Shown: positions 9,785 through 20,895, numbered from the stretch's first letter. The stretch: DNA of 64,000 nucleotides from Nocardioides acrostichi (GCF_015319165.1 NZ_JADIVZ010000003.1:290356-354355); one strand, 5' to 3'. A program made the numbers and translations. The notes: generated by a model from the sequence alone, not told the origin.

Positions 9785-11544
9785 CGATGCGGTGGCCGAT
9801 CCTCCTCGCGCTCCTCGCCGCCCTCGCGGCCGGCTGCGCCACCCTGCCCGAGAGCGGCCCCGTGGTCACGACCCAGCAGACGACGAGCGCCGATGGGCAA
9901 CCGGGGCTGAACGCGGCGGCGATCTCCGCGCGAGCGCCGGTGCCCGGCATGACCGGCACGGAGGTCGTGCAGGGATTCCTCGACGCCCTCCAGGCCTGGC
10001 CGGCCGAGCTGTCCACCGCCAAGCAGTACCTCGCCTCCGACGTGCAGTCCTCGTGGCAGCCACGCGGCACCGTCGTCTACTCCGAGAGCCAGCAGCCGGC
10101 CGGCAGCTCCAGCCGGGTCTCGGTGCGGTTCTACGGCGCCGCCCGGCTCGACGCTCGTGGAGCCTGGAAGGGGTCGCTACCCACACGCGACTCGACCCTG
10201 CGGTTCCGGCTCGTCGAGCAGGACGGCGAGCTGCGCATCACCAACCCGCCCTCGAGCGTCCTGGTGCCGCGGGCCTGGTTCGAGCAGCGCTACGCGTCGG
10301 TGGGGCTGTACTACCTCGACCCCACCGGTGATCTCGTCGTGCCCGAGCCGGTCTTCGTCGGCGAGGACGACAAGTTCGCCTCGACGCTGATCGCCGACCT
10401 GCTGCGCGGCCCCGGCACGTCGTTGCGCAACGTGGTCACCACCGCGATCCCGGCCGGTCTGAAGGTCGACCTCTCGGTGCCGGTCTCGGACGGGACGGCC
10501 CAGGTCACCTTGACCGGCGGCTCGACCACCCTGGCCGGCGACCAGCTCGAGCAGGTGCTCACCCAGCTCTCCTGGACGCTGCGCCAGGTGCCCGACGTCG
10601 AGCGCTTCACGCTCAGCATCGGCGGGCGCGCCGTACGCGACGACGGCGGCCGCACCCGCTTCTCCGTGAACGACGGTGCCCCCTACGACCCCACCGGCAC
10701 GGGCGCCAGCTCCCAGCTGTTCGGGTTGCTCGACGGCCGGCTGGTCTCCGGTGAGCCGGGAGGACTCTCCTACGCGACCGGTGCCTTGGGCCAACAGCAA
10801 CTGGGCGTGCGCTCCGTGGGCGTCGACCTGTTCGCCAACCGCGCTGCCGCCGTCACCGACGACGGCACCAGTGTCATCGAAGGCTCGGTGAGCGACCCCG
10901 ATACCGGCGCCGACACCGTCGTCTCCGATGCCACGGACCTGCTCCCACCCGCGTTCGACTACCGGGGTCGGATGTGGCTCCTCGACCGCACCGACACCGG
11001 CGCTGTCATCACCTGGCGTCGCGGGCAGCGCAACGGCACCGTCGACGTTCCGGGCATCACCGGGCAGCAGGTGAGCCAGTTCCTCGTCTCCCGAGACGGC
11101 ACCCGCCTGGTCGCCGTCGTCCAGGGCCCGGGTGCCGACCGGGTGGTCGTGAGCCGGGTGCGGGTGGCCGAGTCCGGCAAGGTCATCGGCGCGACCCGGG
11201 CGGTCCGTCTGCCGCTCGAGGACCAGGCCGGGGCGGGGCTCCTCGACGTCGCCTGGACCTCACCGACCACCCTCGTCGTGCTCAACCGCATCACGGGGCA
11301 GTCCTCGAAGGTCATCACCGTGGGGGTCGACGGATCTCCCGGCGGGTTGGCGCAGAGTCCCGGCGCGGCCAGCCGTGACGACGTGTCGACCAGTCTCACC
11401 GGAGCCCGCGGCCTCATCGGCACGCCGGTCACCTCCGACCCGGTCTACGCGGTGCTCTCCTCCGGGCTCGTCGACCTCGGTGCCCGGGCCCGCGGGGTCG
11501 AAGCGGTCAAGCAGGGTGTCGACGACCTCGACTACGTCGGCTGA
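9781..11544 (+). CDS. lpqB: Lipoprotein LpqB, MtrAB accessory protein
   Basis: This 587-residue protein begins with a lipoprotein signal ending LAAGC (acylated Cys19), followed by a GerMN-like domain (around residues 200-330) and a C-terminal beta-propeller-like region, the known LpqB architecture. LpqB binds the MtrB sensor domain and tunes MtrA activity and cell-wall homeostasis. The ATG at 9781 overlaps the mtrB stop by 4 bp (ATGA) and places the lipobox at the right distance, so earlier in-frame starts are rejected. Confidence 0.93.
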   Translation: MTMRWPILLALLAALAAGCATLPESGPVVTTQQTTSADGQPGLNAAAISARAPVPGMTGTEVVQGFLDALQAWPAELSTAKQYLASDVQSSWQPRGTVVYSESQQPAGSSSRVSVRFYGAARLDARGAWKGSLPTRDSTLRFRLVEQDGELRITNPPSSVLVPRAWFEQRYASVGLYYLDPTGDLVVPEPVFVGEDDKFASTLIADLLRGPGTSLRNVVTTAIPAGLKVDLSVPVSDGTAQVTLTGGSTTLAGDQLEQVLTQLSWTLRQVPDVERFTLSIGGRAVRDDGGRTRFSVNDGAPYDPTGTGASSQLFGLLDGRLVSGEPGGLSYATGALGQQQLGVRSVGVDLFANRAAAVTDDGTSVIEGSVSDPDTGADTVVSDATDLLPPAFDYRGRMWLLDRTDTGAVITWRRGQRNGTVDVPGITGQQVSQFLVSRDGTRLVAVVQGPGADRVVVSRVRVAESGKVIGATRAVRLPLEDQAGAGLLDVAWTSPTTLVVLNRITGQSSKVITVGVDGSPGGLAQSPGAASRDDVSTSLTGARGLIGTPVTSDPVYAVLSSGLVDLGARARGVEAVKQGVDDLDYVG

Positions 11545-11620
11545 GCCGGGCGCTCGAGGTTCTCCACAGGTCGGATCCGTCCTCCTCGCCGACGTCGCGA
11601 CTCGCTGCTGTGATGGTGCC

Positions 11621-12352
11621 ATGGGCACTCCAGGCCAGGATCTCCACGCCGGTTGGACGGCGCAGTTCACGGACGCCGCCTCCGACCTGCTCCTGGCCGG
11701 TCGATGTGTGGGGTGTGACGCCCCCGGGCGGCCGTGGTGTGCAGAGTGCGACCGCACGGTGTCGGGTGGCGCCTGGAGCGTCGGCGACCGCGTGTGGACG
11801 GCCACGGTGTACGAGGGGGCGGTGCGCCGGTTGGTGGTGGCACACAAGGAGAAGGGACTCCCGGTCCGGCGTCCGCTCGGCCGGCTGCTGGCCGGAGCGA
11901 TCACCGGGATCCTGCACGACACCGGCTGCCCGCCCGACCTCCCGGGCCCGGCGGTGCTGCTGGTCCCGGTGCCCTCACGCCGGTCGGCCTCACGCCAGCG
12001 CGGCGTCGACGCCACCGGTGTGCTGGTGAAGGAGGCGGCCCGGGTGCTCCGCGCCGCCGGTCACCCGGCCCGCACCAGTGCACTGCTGCGCCTGGGCGCG
12101 GGCGTGCGCGACCAGGCCGGACTCGACGTCGCCGAGCGCGCCCGAAACCTGTCCGGGGCCATGGCCTGCCCGTCGTCCGCACTCAGACGGGCCGGCCGCG
12201 AGGTGCCCCGCCTGCGCGGCGCGGTCGTGTGTGACGACGTGCTGACCACCGGTGCGACGTTGGCCGAGGCGGGCCGGGCGCTGCGTGCCGTCGGGCTGCC
12301 CGTGCTCGGCTCCGCGGTGGTCGCGGCCACGCCGCTGCGACGAGCGCGCTGA
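11621..12352 (+). CDS. ComF family phosphoribosyltransferase-like protein
   Basis: This 243-residue protein has an N-terminal zinc-ribbon-like pair of Cys motifs (CVGCDAPG and CAEC, residues about 26-44), then a type I phosphoribosyltransferase domain with the PRPP-binding signature VVCDDVLTTGATL near the C-terminus. ComF proteins are linked to DNA uptake in competent bacteria; in actinobacteria the role is unproven. A TGTGAT box lies 6 nt before the ATG at 11621 without a ribosome binding site. The gene sits in the conserved lpqB-comF-hpf-secA order. Confidence 0.88.
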   Translation: MGTPGQDLHAGWTAQFTDAASDLLLAGRCVGCDAPGRPWCAECDRTVSGGAWSVGDRVWTATVYEGAVRRLVVAHKEKGLPVRRPLGRLLAGAITGILHDTGCPPDLPGPAVLLVPVPSRRSASRQRGVDATGVLVKEAARVLRAAGHPARTSALLRLGAGVRDQAGLDVAERARNLSGAMACPSSALRRAGREVPRLRGAVVCDDVLTTGATLAEAGRALRAVGLPVLGSAVVAATPLRRAR

Positions 12353-12797
12353 AAATCTGCTGGCGGCTCGTCCACGGCCTCGGGTGTTTCCTTCCCCCGC
12401 GCCGCCGATGCGCCTATCGTCTCGACATGGAGTCCGTCCGGGTCCGTGGTTGCGTCGTCGCGACGCCCGCGCGCCGGGCGCCGTCACGACAAGCCGATGC
12501 CAGTCGCAGGCGAAACGGTCCACGTAATCCGAGGTGCGGGGCTACCTGCGCCGCGGAGATCACGGTGCGGCTTAGAGGTAAGTCCTGCCCCGGCCCGGCC
12601 ACCAGATGTGGCCGTCGTCGGGAGAAGGCCAGTAGTGGCAGGGAAGCTGCGAACGTCTCAGCAGGCGGTTGTGGGGTCGAAGACCAGGTCGGCCGGACGG
12701 ACTCCTCCCCGAGGGAGGTCGAGCGCCCGCTCGAGTCTCGGGGTCGCTGAAGTCACCGATGCCGCGTCCCCCCAGGACGCGCGAGGAGGAGGTTCAC
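12353..12797 (+). other. 445-bp intergenic region, probable structured leader of hpf
   Basis: No convincing gene lies here. A TATCGT box at 12415-12420 predicts transcription from about 12427. The downstream stretch contains nested inverted repeats: CCTGCC (12584-12589) with GGCAGG (12637-12642) enclosing the perfect 7-bp hairpin CGGCCAC/GTGGCCG (12596-12614), and a further 6-bp hairpin at 12704-12718. An ATG at 12427 opens a 107-codon frame, but its codons are rich in AGA, AGG, CGA, AGT and GAA, unlike the real genes nearby. A leader of about 370 nt is the better reading. Confidence 0.45.
12415..12420 (+). promoter_or_regulatory. -10 box TATCGT upstream of the hpf leader
   Basis: TATCGT is followed by CTCGAC and an ATG, the same 6-nt geometry seen at leaderless genes here. 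It is the most probable promoter for the 371-nt hpf leader. Confidence 0.4.
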
Positions 12798-13436
12798 ATG
12801 GAAGTTGTCGTCACCGGTCGCCACTGCGAGATCAAGGAGGGCTTCCGCGAACATGCCGCGGAGAAGCTCGCCCGGCTCGAGAAGCACGACCACCGCATCA
12901 TGCGGGTCCATGTGGAGGTCGACTGCCAGCAGAGTCCGCGTGACCCCGAGCGCGCGGTCCGGGTCGAGCTCACCGCCTTCTCCAAGGGCCCGGTGATCCG
13001 GGCCGAGGCGAACGCCGAGGGCAAGTCGGCGGCGCTCGATCTCGCCCTGGACAAGATGGCCGCACAGATGCGCCGCGCCGCCGACCGCCGACGCGTGCAC
13101 CGCGGCGGCAAGCGCCCCATGTCGGTCGGCCAGGCCACGGCCGACCTGCCGCTGGTCGGCGACGGTCCGGGCGGGCTCGCCGTCGACGAGGCGGTCGAGA
13201 CCGAGCACGACCGCTACGTGGGCCCGATCGCGGTCACGGGCGACGGTCCGCTCGTCGTCCGCGAGAAGTCGCACCCCGCGAGTCCGATGACCCTCGACCA
13301 GGCCCTCTACGAGATGGAGCTGGTCGGCCACGACTTCTACCTCTTCGTCGACAAGGAGAACGACCGGCCGGCGGTGGTGTACCGCCGACGCGGCTACGAC
13401 TACGGAGTGATCGCGCTCGACCTGGGCGAGGACTAG
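12798..13436 (+). CDS. hpf: Ribosome hibernation-promoting factor, long form
   Basis: This 212-residue protein has the N-terminal S30AE/HPF domain (MEVVVTGRHCEIKEGFREHAAEKL, about residues 1-100), a variable linker, and the C-terminal dimerisation domain (SPMTLDQALYEMELVGHDFYLFVDKE, about 155-212). Long HPF holds two 70S ribosomes together as inactive 100S particles in stress or stationary phase. GAGGAGG precedes the ATG by a normal distance. The adjacent comF-like and secA genes match the common actinobacterial order. The long leader suggests post-transcriptional control. Confidence 0.93.
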   Translation: MEVVVTGRHCEIKEGFREHAAEKLARLEKHDHRIMRVHVEVDCQQSPRDPERAVRVELTAFSKGPVIRAEANAEGKSAALDLALDKMAAQMRRAADRRRVHRGGKRPMSVGQATADLPLVGDGPGGLAVDEAVETEHDRYVGPIAVTGDGPLVVREKSHPASPMTLDQALYEMELVGHDFYLFVDKENDRPAVVYRRRGYDYGVIALDLGED

Positions 13437-13470
13437 GCGGCCCCCCACCAGGAGGGCCCTGGGTCACGAG

Positions 13471-13494
13471 GGGCTGGCCCGTGTGGGCCAGCCC
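13471..13494 (+). terminator. Strong hairpin terminator after hpf
   Basis: GGGCTGGCCC-GTGT-GGGCCAGCCC has perfect 10-bp arms and a 4-nt loop, followed by TTCGT. It lies 34 bp after the hpf stop codon and separates it from the response regulator gene. Confidence 0.8.
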
Positions 13495-13546
13495 TTCGTG
13501 CTCTCGGGGTAGGTCCAGGGGCATAGGGCAAATGGCCCGTACGTGT

Positions 13547-13552
13547 CATAGT
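13547..13552 (+). promoter_or_regulatory. -10 box CATAGT for the NarL-type regulator
   Basis: CATAGT ends exactly 6 nt before the GTG at 13559. This supports that start over the ATG at 13532, which would lie upstream of the box. Confidence 0.4.
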
Positions 13553-13558
13553 TCTCCG

Positions 13559-14248
13559 GTGGACACGGCATCAGGCCCACTGCGCACCGAGGGCGAGCCC
13601 ATCCGGGTCGTCGTCGTCGACGACCAAGAGCTGTTCCGCCGGGGGCTCACGATGCTGCTCGCCTCCGAGACCGACCTCGAGGTCGTGGGCGAGGCCGGCG
13701 ACGGCATCGAGGGCACCGCCCTCGCCGAGACCTCCGCCCCCGACGTCGTGCTCCTCGACGTGCGGATGCCGCGTCGTTCGGGGATCGAGGCCTGCCGCGC
13801 CATCAAGGAGGCCGTGCCCACGGCCAAGATCATCATGCTCACCGTCTCCGACGAGGAGGGCGACCTCTACGAGGCGGTCAAGAGCGGCGCCTCGGGCTAC
13901 TTGCTCAAGGACTCCTCGATCGAGGAGGTCGCCCAGGCCGTGCGCGTCGTCTCCGACGGCCAGTCGCTGATCAGCCCGTCGATGGCGGTCAAGCTCATCG
14001 ACGAGTTCAAGCAGATGAGCAAGCCCGACCGCGACCACGTGCCCGGGCTGCGACTCACCGAGCGTGAGCTCGAGGTGCTGCGGCACGTCGCCACCGGCAT
14101 GAACAACCGCGAGATCGCCAAGGTGCTCTTCATCTCTGAGAACACCGTCAAGAATCACGTGCGCAACATCTTGGAGAAGCTCCAGCTGCACTCGCGCATG
14201 GAGGCGGTCATGTACGCGGTCAAGGAGAAGCTCCTGGACTTGCCCTGA
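13559..14248 (+). CDS. NarL/FixJ-type response regulator
   Basis: This 229-residue protein has a receiver domain (from about residue 15, phospho-acceptor Asp67 in VVLLDVRMP, conserved Lys in SGYLLKDSS) and a LuxR-type helix-turn-helix near the C-terminus (LTERELEVLRHVATG, then NREIAKVLFISENTVKNHV). No histidine kinase gene is adjacent, so this is an orphan regulator. GTG 13559 is chosen because it follows a CATAGT box by 6 nt; ATG 13532 is also in frame. It lies between hpf and secA, where many relatives lack such a gene. Confidence 0.88.
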   Translation: MDTASGPLRTEGEPIRVVVVDDQELFRRGLTMLLASETDLEVVGEAGDGIEGTALAETSAPDVVLLDVRMPRRSGIEACRAIKEAVPTAKIIMLTVSDEEGDLYEAVKSGASGYLLKDSSIEEVAQAVRVVSDGQSLISPSMAVKLIDEFKQMSKPDRDHVPGLRLTERELEVLRHVATGMNNREIAKVLFISENTVKNHVRNILEKLQLHSRMEAVMYAVKEKLLDLP

Positions 14249-14349
14249 CCCGCTGCGCGGACCAGAACCCGGAGCTTCGCTCCTCGTCGGCTTCGTCGAC
14301 CCGGAGTGCAGGGGGTTGGGTGTCGGTGGGGTGTGGTTGAGTCCAGGGC

Positions 14350-15576
14350 GTGCCGACCACGCAGTCTCTGAGCCGCGCGCAGGCGCGCCGGGTGGCGCTG
14401 GCGGCCCAGGGTTTCCTCGATCGTGCGCATGCGAGCCCGACCATGCGCACCCTCGCGCGCACGGTGGAGCGCACCGGGGTGCTCCAGGTCGACAGCGTGA
14501 ACGTGCTCCAGCGCGCGCACTAAATGCCGTTGTTCTCGCGTATCGGCCCCTACGACCCGGCTCTGCTCGTCCGCGCCGCCGAGCGCCGGCCACGGCGACT
14601 CGTGGAGTACTGGGCGCACGTGCAGGCGTTGATGCCCGTGGAGCTGTGGCCGTTGATGCGCCACCGCATGGACTTCTACCGAGAGCGCAGGGGCAAGTGG
14701 TGGCGTGACGTCGACCCCGCGTTCACCGCATGGGTGTCCAGCGAGGTGGCCGCGCGCGGGCGCCCGGTCACGGCGTCCGAGCTCGACGACGGCACGCCGC
14801 GCAGCACGGAGCACTGGGGCTGGAACTGGTCGCAGGCGCGTCAGGCCCTCGACTACCTCTTCATGGTCGGCGACCTCGCCATGGCGGGGCGCACCTCCCA
14901 GTTCGAGCCACGCTACGACCTGCCCGAGCGGGTTCTCCCACCCGACGTGCTCGCCCTGCCCACGCCGAGCCCCCAGGAGGCGGTCACCGCGCTGGTGCGC
15001 CGCGCCGCCCGATCGCACGGAGTCGCCACGGCCACCTGTCTGGCCGACTACTACCGCCTGCGTCAGCAGCCGGCGTCCGACGCGCCCAGTGCCCAGCGTG
15101 CCGTCGACGAGCTGGTGGCGGCCGGCGAGCTGGAGCGGGTGCAGGTCGAGGGCTGGCGCAAGCCGGCCTACCTGCACCGCGACGCCCGGCTCCCGCGCCG
15201 GGTGCGTGCCCGTGCCCTGCTCAGCCCGTTCGATCCCGTGGTGTGGCAGCGCGAGCGCACGGAGCGGCTCTTCGGCTTCCGCTACCGCATCGAGATCTAC
15301 GTGCCGGCGCCGCAGCGGCAGTTCGGTTACTACGTGCTGCCGTTCCTGCTCGGCGACCGACCCGTGGGCAGGGTCGACCTCAAGGCCGACCGGGCCGCCG
15401 GCGTCCTGCGCGTGCAGAGCGCTTGGCGCGAGCCCGACGCTCCGCCCGAGACCGCGGCGGAGCTGGCCACCGAGCTCGAGCGGCTGGGGCGGTGGCTGGG
15501 CCAAGAACGCGTCGTCGTCGGGCCGCGCGGCGACCTGGCGCCGGCCCTGGCCGACGAGGTGTCCCGGATCGGTTAG
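14350..15576 (+). pseudogene. YcaQ-like winged-helix DNA-binding gene interrupted by an in-frame TAA
   Basis: From GTG 14350 the frame encodes the canonical start of the YcaQ/DUF1006 family (LSRAQARRVALAAQGF, then TGVLQVDSVNVLQRAH). After 57 codons it meets TAA at 14521-14523. The same frame resumes at once with ATG CCG TTG TTC and continues 350 residues of intact family sequence (LFSRIGPYDPALL through QFGYYVLPFLLGDRPVGRVDLKADR). The family usually reads AHYMPLFSRxGPYD here, so TAC to TAA is a one-base nonsense change. YcaQ-type proteins act on interstrand crosslinks as DNA glycosylases. ATG 14524 might allow re-initiation of a version lacking the first winged-helix portion. Confidence 0.85.
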
Positions 15577-15596
15577 GGAGCGCCGAGCGGCGTGGG

Positions 15597-15602
15597 TACA
15601 GT
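15597..15602 (+). promoter_or_regulatory. Possible -10 box TACAGT for secA
   Basis: TACAGT lies 21 bp after the preceding stop codon and about 76 bp before the secA start. No convincing -35 was chosen. Confidence 0.3.
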
Positions 15603-15678
15603 GAGGGAGCCCGCGCGGGACGCGTGAGGCACCCACCCGCACATCGGGACTTCGAGCCTGCCTAGGAGACGCACCACC

Positions 15679-18531
<2,853 letters not shown>

Positions 18532-18561
18532 GTCGACCGCTCTGTTGGGTAGTGCCGGGAC

Positions 18562-19104
18562 TCACGAGAAGTCGAAGGCGGTGCACACCCAGGCGTGGTC
18601 GCCCCGGGCGTCGTCGCGGTGCTCGAAGCGCGCCGCGACGGCACGAGAGCGGCGTCCGTAGCGCACCCGCACGGCCGCCTCGATGACGCCGGGGCGCGGC
18701 CAGGTGCAGTGCACGCTGGCGACCTGGGGTCGGATGGCCGGATGCTGGCCTGGCCCGCCCTGGTGCGCACCCGCCAACGCCACCAGTCGGGCACGGCGGC
18801 GCAGGTCGGCGTACACGTCGGAGCTGACACAGCGCAGGAGCTGGCTGCTCGAGCGGTTGCCGCTGACGATCTCGACCGCCACCTGGGCGACCCGCCACAC
18901 CCACTGATCCGCCTCGCGACGGGCCTGGCGGTCGATCGGGATGACCTGGCTGCCCGACTCATCGGCGAGTGCGGACTCCAGGGTCGGCTGGCCGGCGCCG
19001 CGCTGGGTCGCGGAGCGGCGCCCTGGTCGTCGTGGCAACGACGCGGGCACGTCGTCGATGAGCCCCTCGAGCAGTTCGGCGAGGTCAACTGGCAGGGCGG
19101 TCAT
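18562..19104 (-). CDS. Rv3235-family protein
   Basis: This 180-residue protein matches the Rv3235 family, found near secA in actinobacteria. The C-terminal half has the conserved pattern RLVALAGAH, then PQVASVHCTWPRPGVIEAAVRVRYG, and a final DHAWVCTAFDF. No membrane segment is visible. The function is unknown. Its ATG overlaps the stop of the upstream LysM gene (ATGA, 19101-19104), so translation is probably coupled. It converges with secA, 30 bp away. Confidence 0.8.
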   Translation of the reverse strand: MTALPVDLAELLEGLIDDVPASLPRRPGRRSATQRGAGQPTLESALADESGSQVIPIDRQARREADQWVWRVAQVAVEIVSGNRSSSQLLRCVSSDVYADLRRRARLVALAGAHQGGPGQHPAIRPQVASVHCTWPRPGVIEAAVRVRYGRRSRAVAARFEHRDDARGDHAWVCTAFDFS

Positions 19105-19772
19105 GGTGTCTCCCGAGAGGTGTGGTCGAGCAGGCTGGGCACCCGGAGTCGTTGTCCGGGCGAGATCAGGTCGGGGTCGGCGCCGACGATGACGGCGTTC
19201 GCCGCGTAGAGGCGCGGCCAGGCCGCAGCGATGTCGGCGTCCGAGGCGTCTGGGCCCAGGCGTGCGGCGGTGATACGCCACAGCGAGTCGCCGGGCCGGA
19301 CGACGGCCACCGACGGCCGCTCGCCGAGGGCCGGTCGGGTCGCCACGCTGGGGCGGGCCAGCCGTCCGTCGTCGCGCTGTGACTCCTGGTGCCGCGCGGC
19401 CGCGTGCTGGTGCTCCTGGTCGTGGTGGACGCCGCCCGGTGTGGCTGTTGCGGGCATCGCCACGCCGACGGTCGCGCCCACGAGCGCGAGTCCGCAGGTG
19501 CCGACGAGGAGCCGGTGGATGCCCCTCGGCACGCCCCGCGGTCGGTGCACCCCACCGGTCCGCAGCACGCTCACCGAGACGGCGATGGCGCACGACCAGA
19601 CCCAGACGGCGCAGGCCACGAGTGCCCACGAGCACATCCACACGAGCACCGTGTCGAAGCGATCGGTGTGAGGTGCGTGGGGCGGGGGCGCGCACGTCAC
19701 CACCGCGGCGAGGGCAGCGGTGCTGCCGCCCAGCAGGGCGAGGCCGCGTGACGAGGTGCCAGCGCTTTTCAT
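19101..19772 (-). CDS. Membrane-anchored LysM domain protein
   Basis: This 223-residue protein has hydrophobic segments near residues 13-28, 43-65 and 88-106, then a His/Gln-rich linker and a C-terminal LysM domain (VVRPGDSLWRITAARLGPDASDADIAAAWPRLYAANAVIVG through SPGQRLRVP). LysM binds N-acetylglucosamine polymers such as peptidoglycan. The ATG at 19772 (MKSAGTSSRG) is preferred to an upstream in-frame start because the upstream codons run into the repeats at 19792-19843. It is the first gene of a two-gene operon with the Rv3235-family gene. Confidence 0.8.
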   Translation of the reverse strand: MKSAGTSSRGLALLGGSTAALAAVVTCAPPPHAPHTDRFDTVLVWMCSWALVACAVWVWSCAIAVSVSVLRTGGVHRPRGVPRGIHRLLVGTCGLALVGATVGVAMPATATPGGVHHDQEHQHAAARHQESQRDDGRLARPSVATRPALGERPSVAVVRPGDSLWRITAARLGPDASDADIAAAWPRLYAANAVIVGADPDLISPGQRLRVPSLLDHTSRETP

Positions 19773-19791
19773 GGCGATTCCCGAGTGATCG

Positions 19792-19843
19792 TTGCGTTTG
19801 CGTCTGTTTGAGCATGAAAGCACGCAAATGGATGCAAACGCAA
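19792..19843. promoter_or_regulatory. Inverted/direct TTTG repeat cluster between divergent genes
   Basis: TTGCGTTTGCGTC (19792-19804) and GATGCAAACGCAA (19831-19843) are inverted with one mismatch over 13 bp. Each arm also contains a second TTTG about 10 bp on (GCGTCTGTTTG on one side; CAAATGGATGCAAAC on the other), giving pairs of direct half-sites at helical spacing. The cluster lies in the 119-bp gap between the LysM gene and the divergent gene at 19892, the place expected for a shared operator. Confidence 0.5.
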
Positions 19844-19891
19844 AGGTCTGTCCACAGCGCCGACGTCGCCCGGTGCGGCAGACTGGCCGCC

Positions 19892-20431
19892 ATGGTCTGG
19901 GCAGAGCACCTCTTCGATGTGCTCGACGAGCTCGAGCAGGAGGCCGAGGCGCTGTACGGCGCCGAGCGACTCGTCGAGATCGAGGACCGAGCGCGGTCCG
20001 AGTACGCCGACGTGCCGCTGGCGGGGCGCTTGATGGCCGCCGCAGGAGGCGCCGTCCGGCTGGAGGTGCGGGCGCTCGGGGCCGTGGTCGGAGAGCTCGA
20101 GCGCGTCGCGCGCGACTGGGTCGTGGTGCGGGGTTCGCGTCAGGACTGGCTGGTGCCTCTGGCCGCCGTCATGACGGCCGAGGTGCCCACCGATCGCGCC
20201 GTCCCGGAGGTGGCGTGGTCACCGCTGACGCGGCTCGGCCTCGGCTCTGCTCTGCGCCGGCTCTCGGAGGAGGGGGAGCGATGCCTGGTGCACCTCCTCG
20301 ACGGCACCCGTCACGAGGGTGTGCCGCGGCGGGTCGGCCGTGACTTCGTGGAGTTCGCCGAGGCAGACGCCGCCCGCGTGGTCCTCATCGCCCTGACCTC
20401 GGTCGTCGCGGTCCAGAGCCCCGACGACTGA
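19892..20431 (+). CDS. Hypothetical protein conserved next to the LysM/Rv3235 genes
   Basis: This 179-residue soluble protein (MVWAEHLFDVLDELEQEAEALYGAERL) has an acidic helical N-terminus, a central segment with short beta-strand-like pieces (WVVVRGSRQDWLVPLAAV) and a C-terminal valine-rich part (VVLIALTSVVAVQS). I do not recognise a functional family. Actinobacterial genomes often place a similar gene divergent from LysM-type genes, which suggests a cell-envelope or growth link. ATG 19892 fits the protein start; the longer frame upstream crosses the operator cluster. Confidence 0.7.
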   Translation: MVWAEHLFDVLDELEQEAEALYGAERLVEIEDRARSEYADVPLAGRLMAAAGGAVRLEVRALGAVVGELERVARDWVVVRGSRQDWLVPLAAVMTAEVPTDRAVPEVAWSPLTRLGLGSALRRLSEEGERCLVHLLDGTRHEGVPRRVGRDFVEFAEADAARVVLIALTSVVAVQSPDD

Positions 20432-20440
20432 GCCACTCCG

Positions 20441-20895
20441 GTGGTTGAGCCGGGCGAGGCGCTAGCCGAGACCGTGCTTTCCGGTGGTTGAGCCGGGTGA
20501 GGCGCTAGCCGAGACCGTGCCTTCCGGTGGTTGAGCCGGGCGAGGCGCTAGCCGAGTCTCGTGTCGAAACCTGGTGAGGTGGTAAGCAGCGTTGCCTTGG
20601 CAGTTGCCGGGTTTCGACGCGCTCGTCGCTAGCGCTCCTCACGGCTCAACCACCAGCGGACGCGCTCGTCGATTTCGACACGCCTTCGCCTTCGGCATCC
20701 GGCGGCTCAATCCACCGGCTGGCGCTCCTCACGGCTCAACCACCGCAGGGCCATCACGGTGGTTGAGCCGGGCGAGGCGCTAGCCGAGACCGTGCCTTCC
20801 GGTGGTTGAGCCGGGTGAGGCGCTAGCCGAGACCGTGCCTTCCGGTGGTTGAGCCGGGCGAGGCGCTAGCCGAGTCCCGTGTCGAAACCCGGTGA
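20441..20895. repeat. Interspersed repeat block: two trimeric 43-bp arrays with inverted arms
   Basis: The gap between 20431 and 20900 holds no gene. GTGGTTGAGCCGGGCGAGGC-type units begin at 20441, 20484 and 20527 and again at 20759, 20802 and 20845, with an exact 43-bp period. Each trimer ends in a GTCGAAACC tail. Between them are inverted-orientation copies (GGTTTCGACGCGCTCG near 20610 and CACGGCTCAACCACC near 20640 and 20730), so a copy pair can fold as a hairpin with arms of about 45 nt. The same family recurs at 63575-64000. No transposase is nearby. Confidence 0.9.

Noticed and set aside
12427..12750. 107-codon plus-strand frame with leaderless-looking -10 box
   Set aside because: Codon use (AGA, AGG, CGA, AAT, AGT, GAA) and an Arg/Cys-rich product do not fit the genome's genes. 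Inverted repeats suggest a structured leader of hpf. The box is kept as a promoter.
13532..13559. ATG 13532 as start of the NarL-type regulator
   Set aside because: It lies upstream of the CATAGT box that is 6 nt before GTG 13559, and it adds nine residues not typical of receiver domains.
14521..14523. Programmed recoding (readthrough) of the TAA
   Set aside because: TAA is the least leaky stop, and no recoding signal is evident. The following ATG makes simple re-initiation or gene loss more likely.
20441..20895. CRISPR array or insertion sequence
   Set aside because: The 43-bp units are contiguous without spacers, and the block contains no transposase frame.
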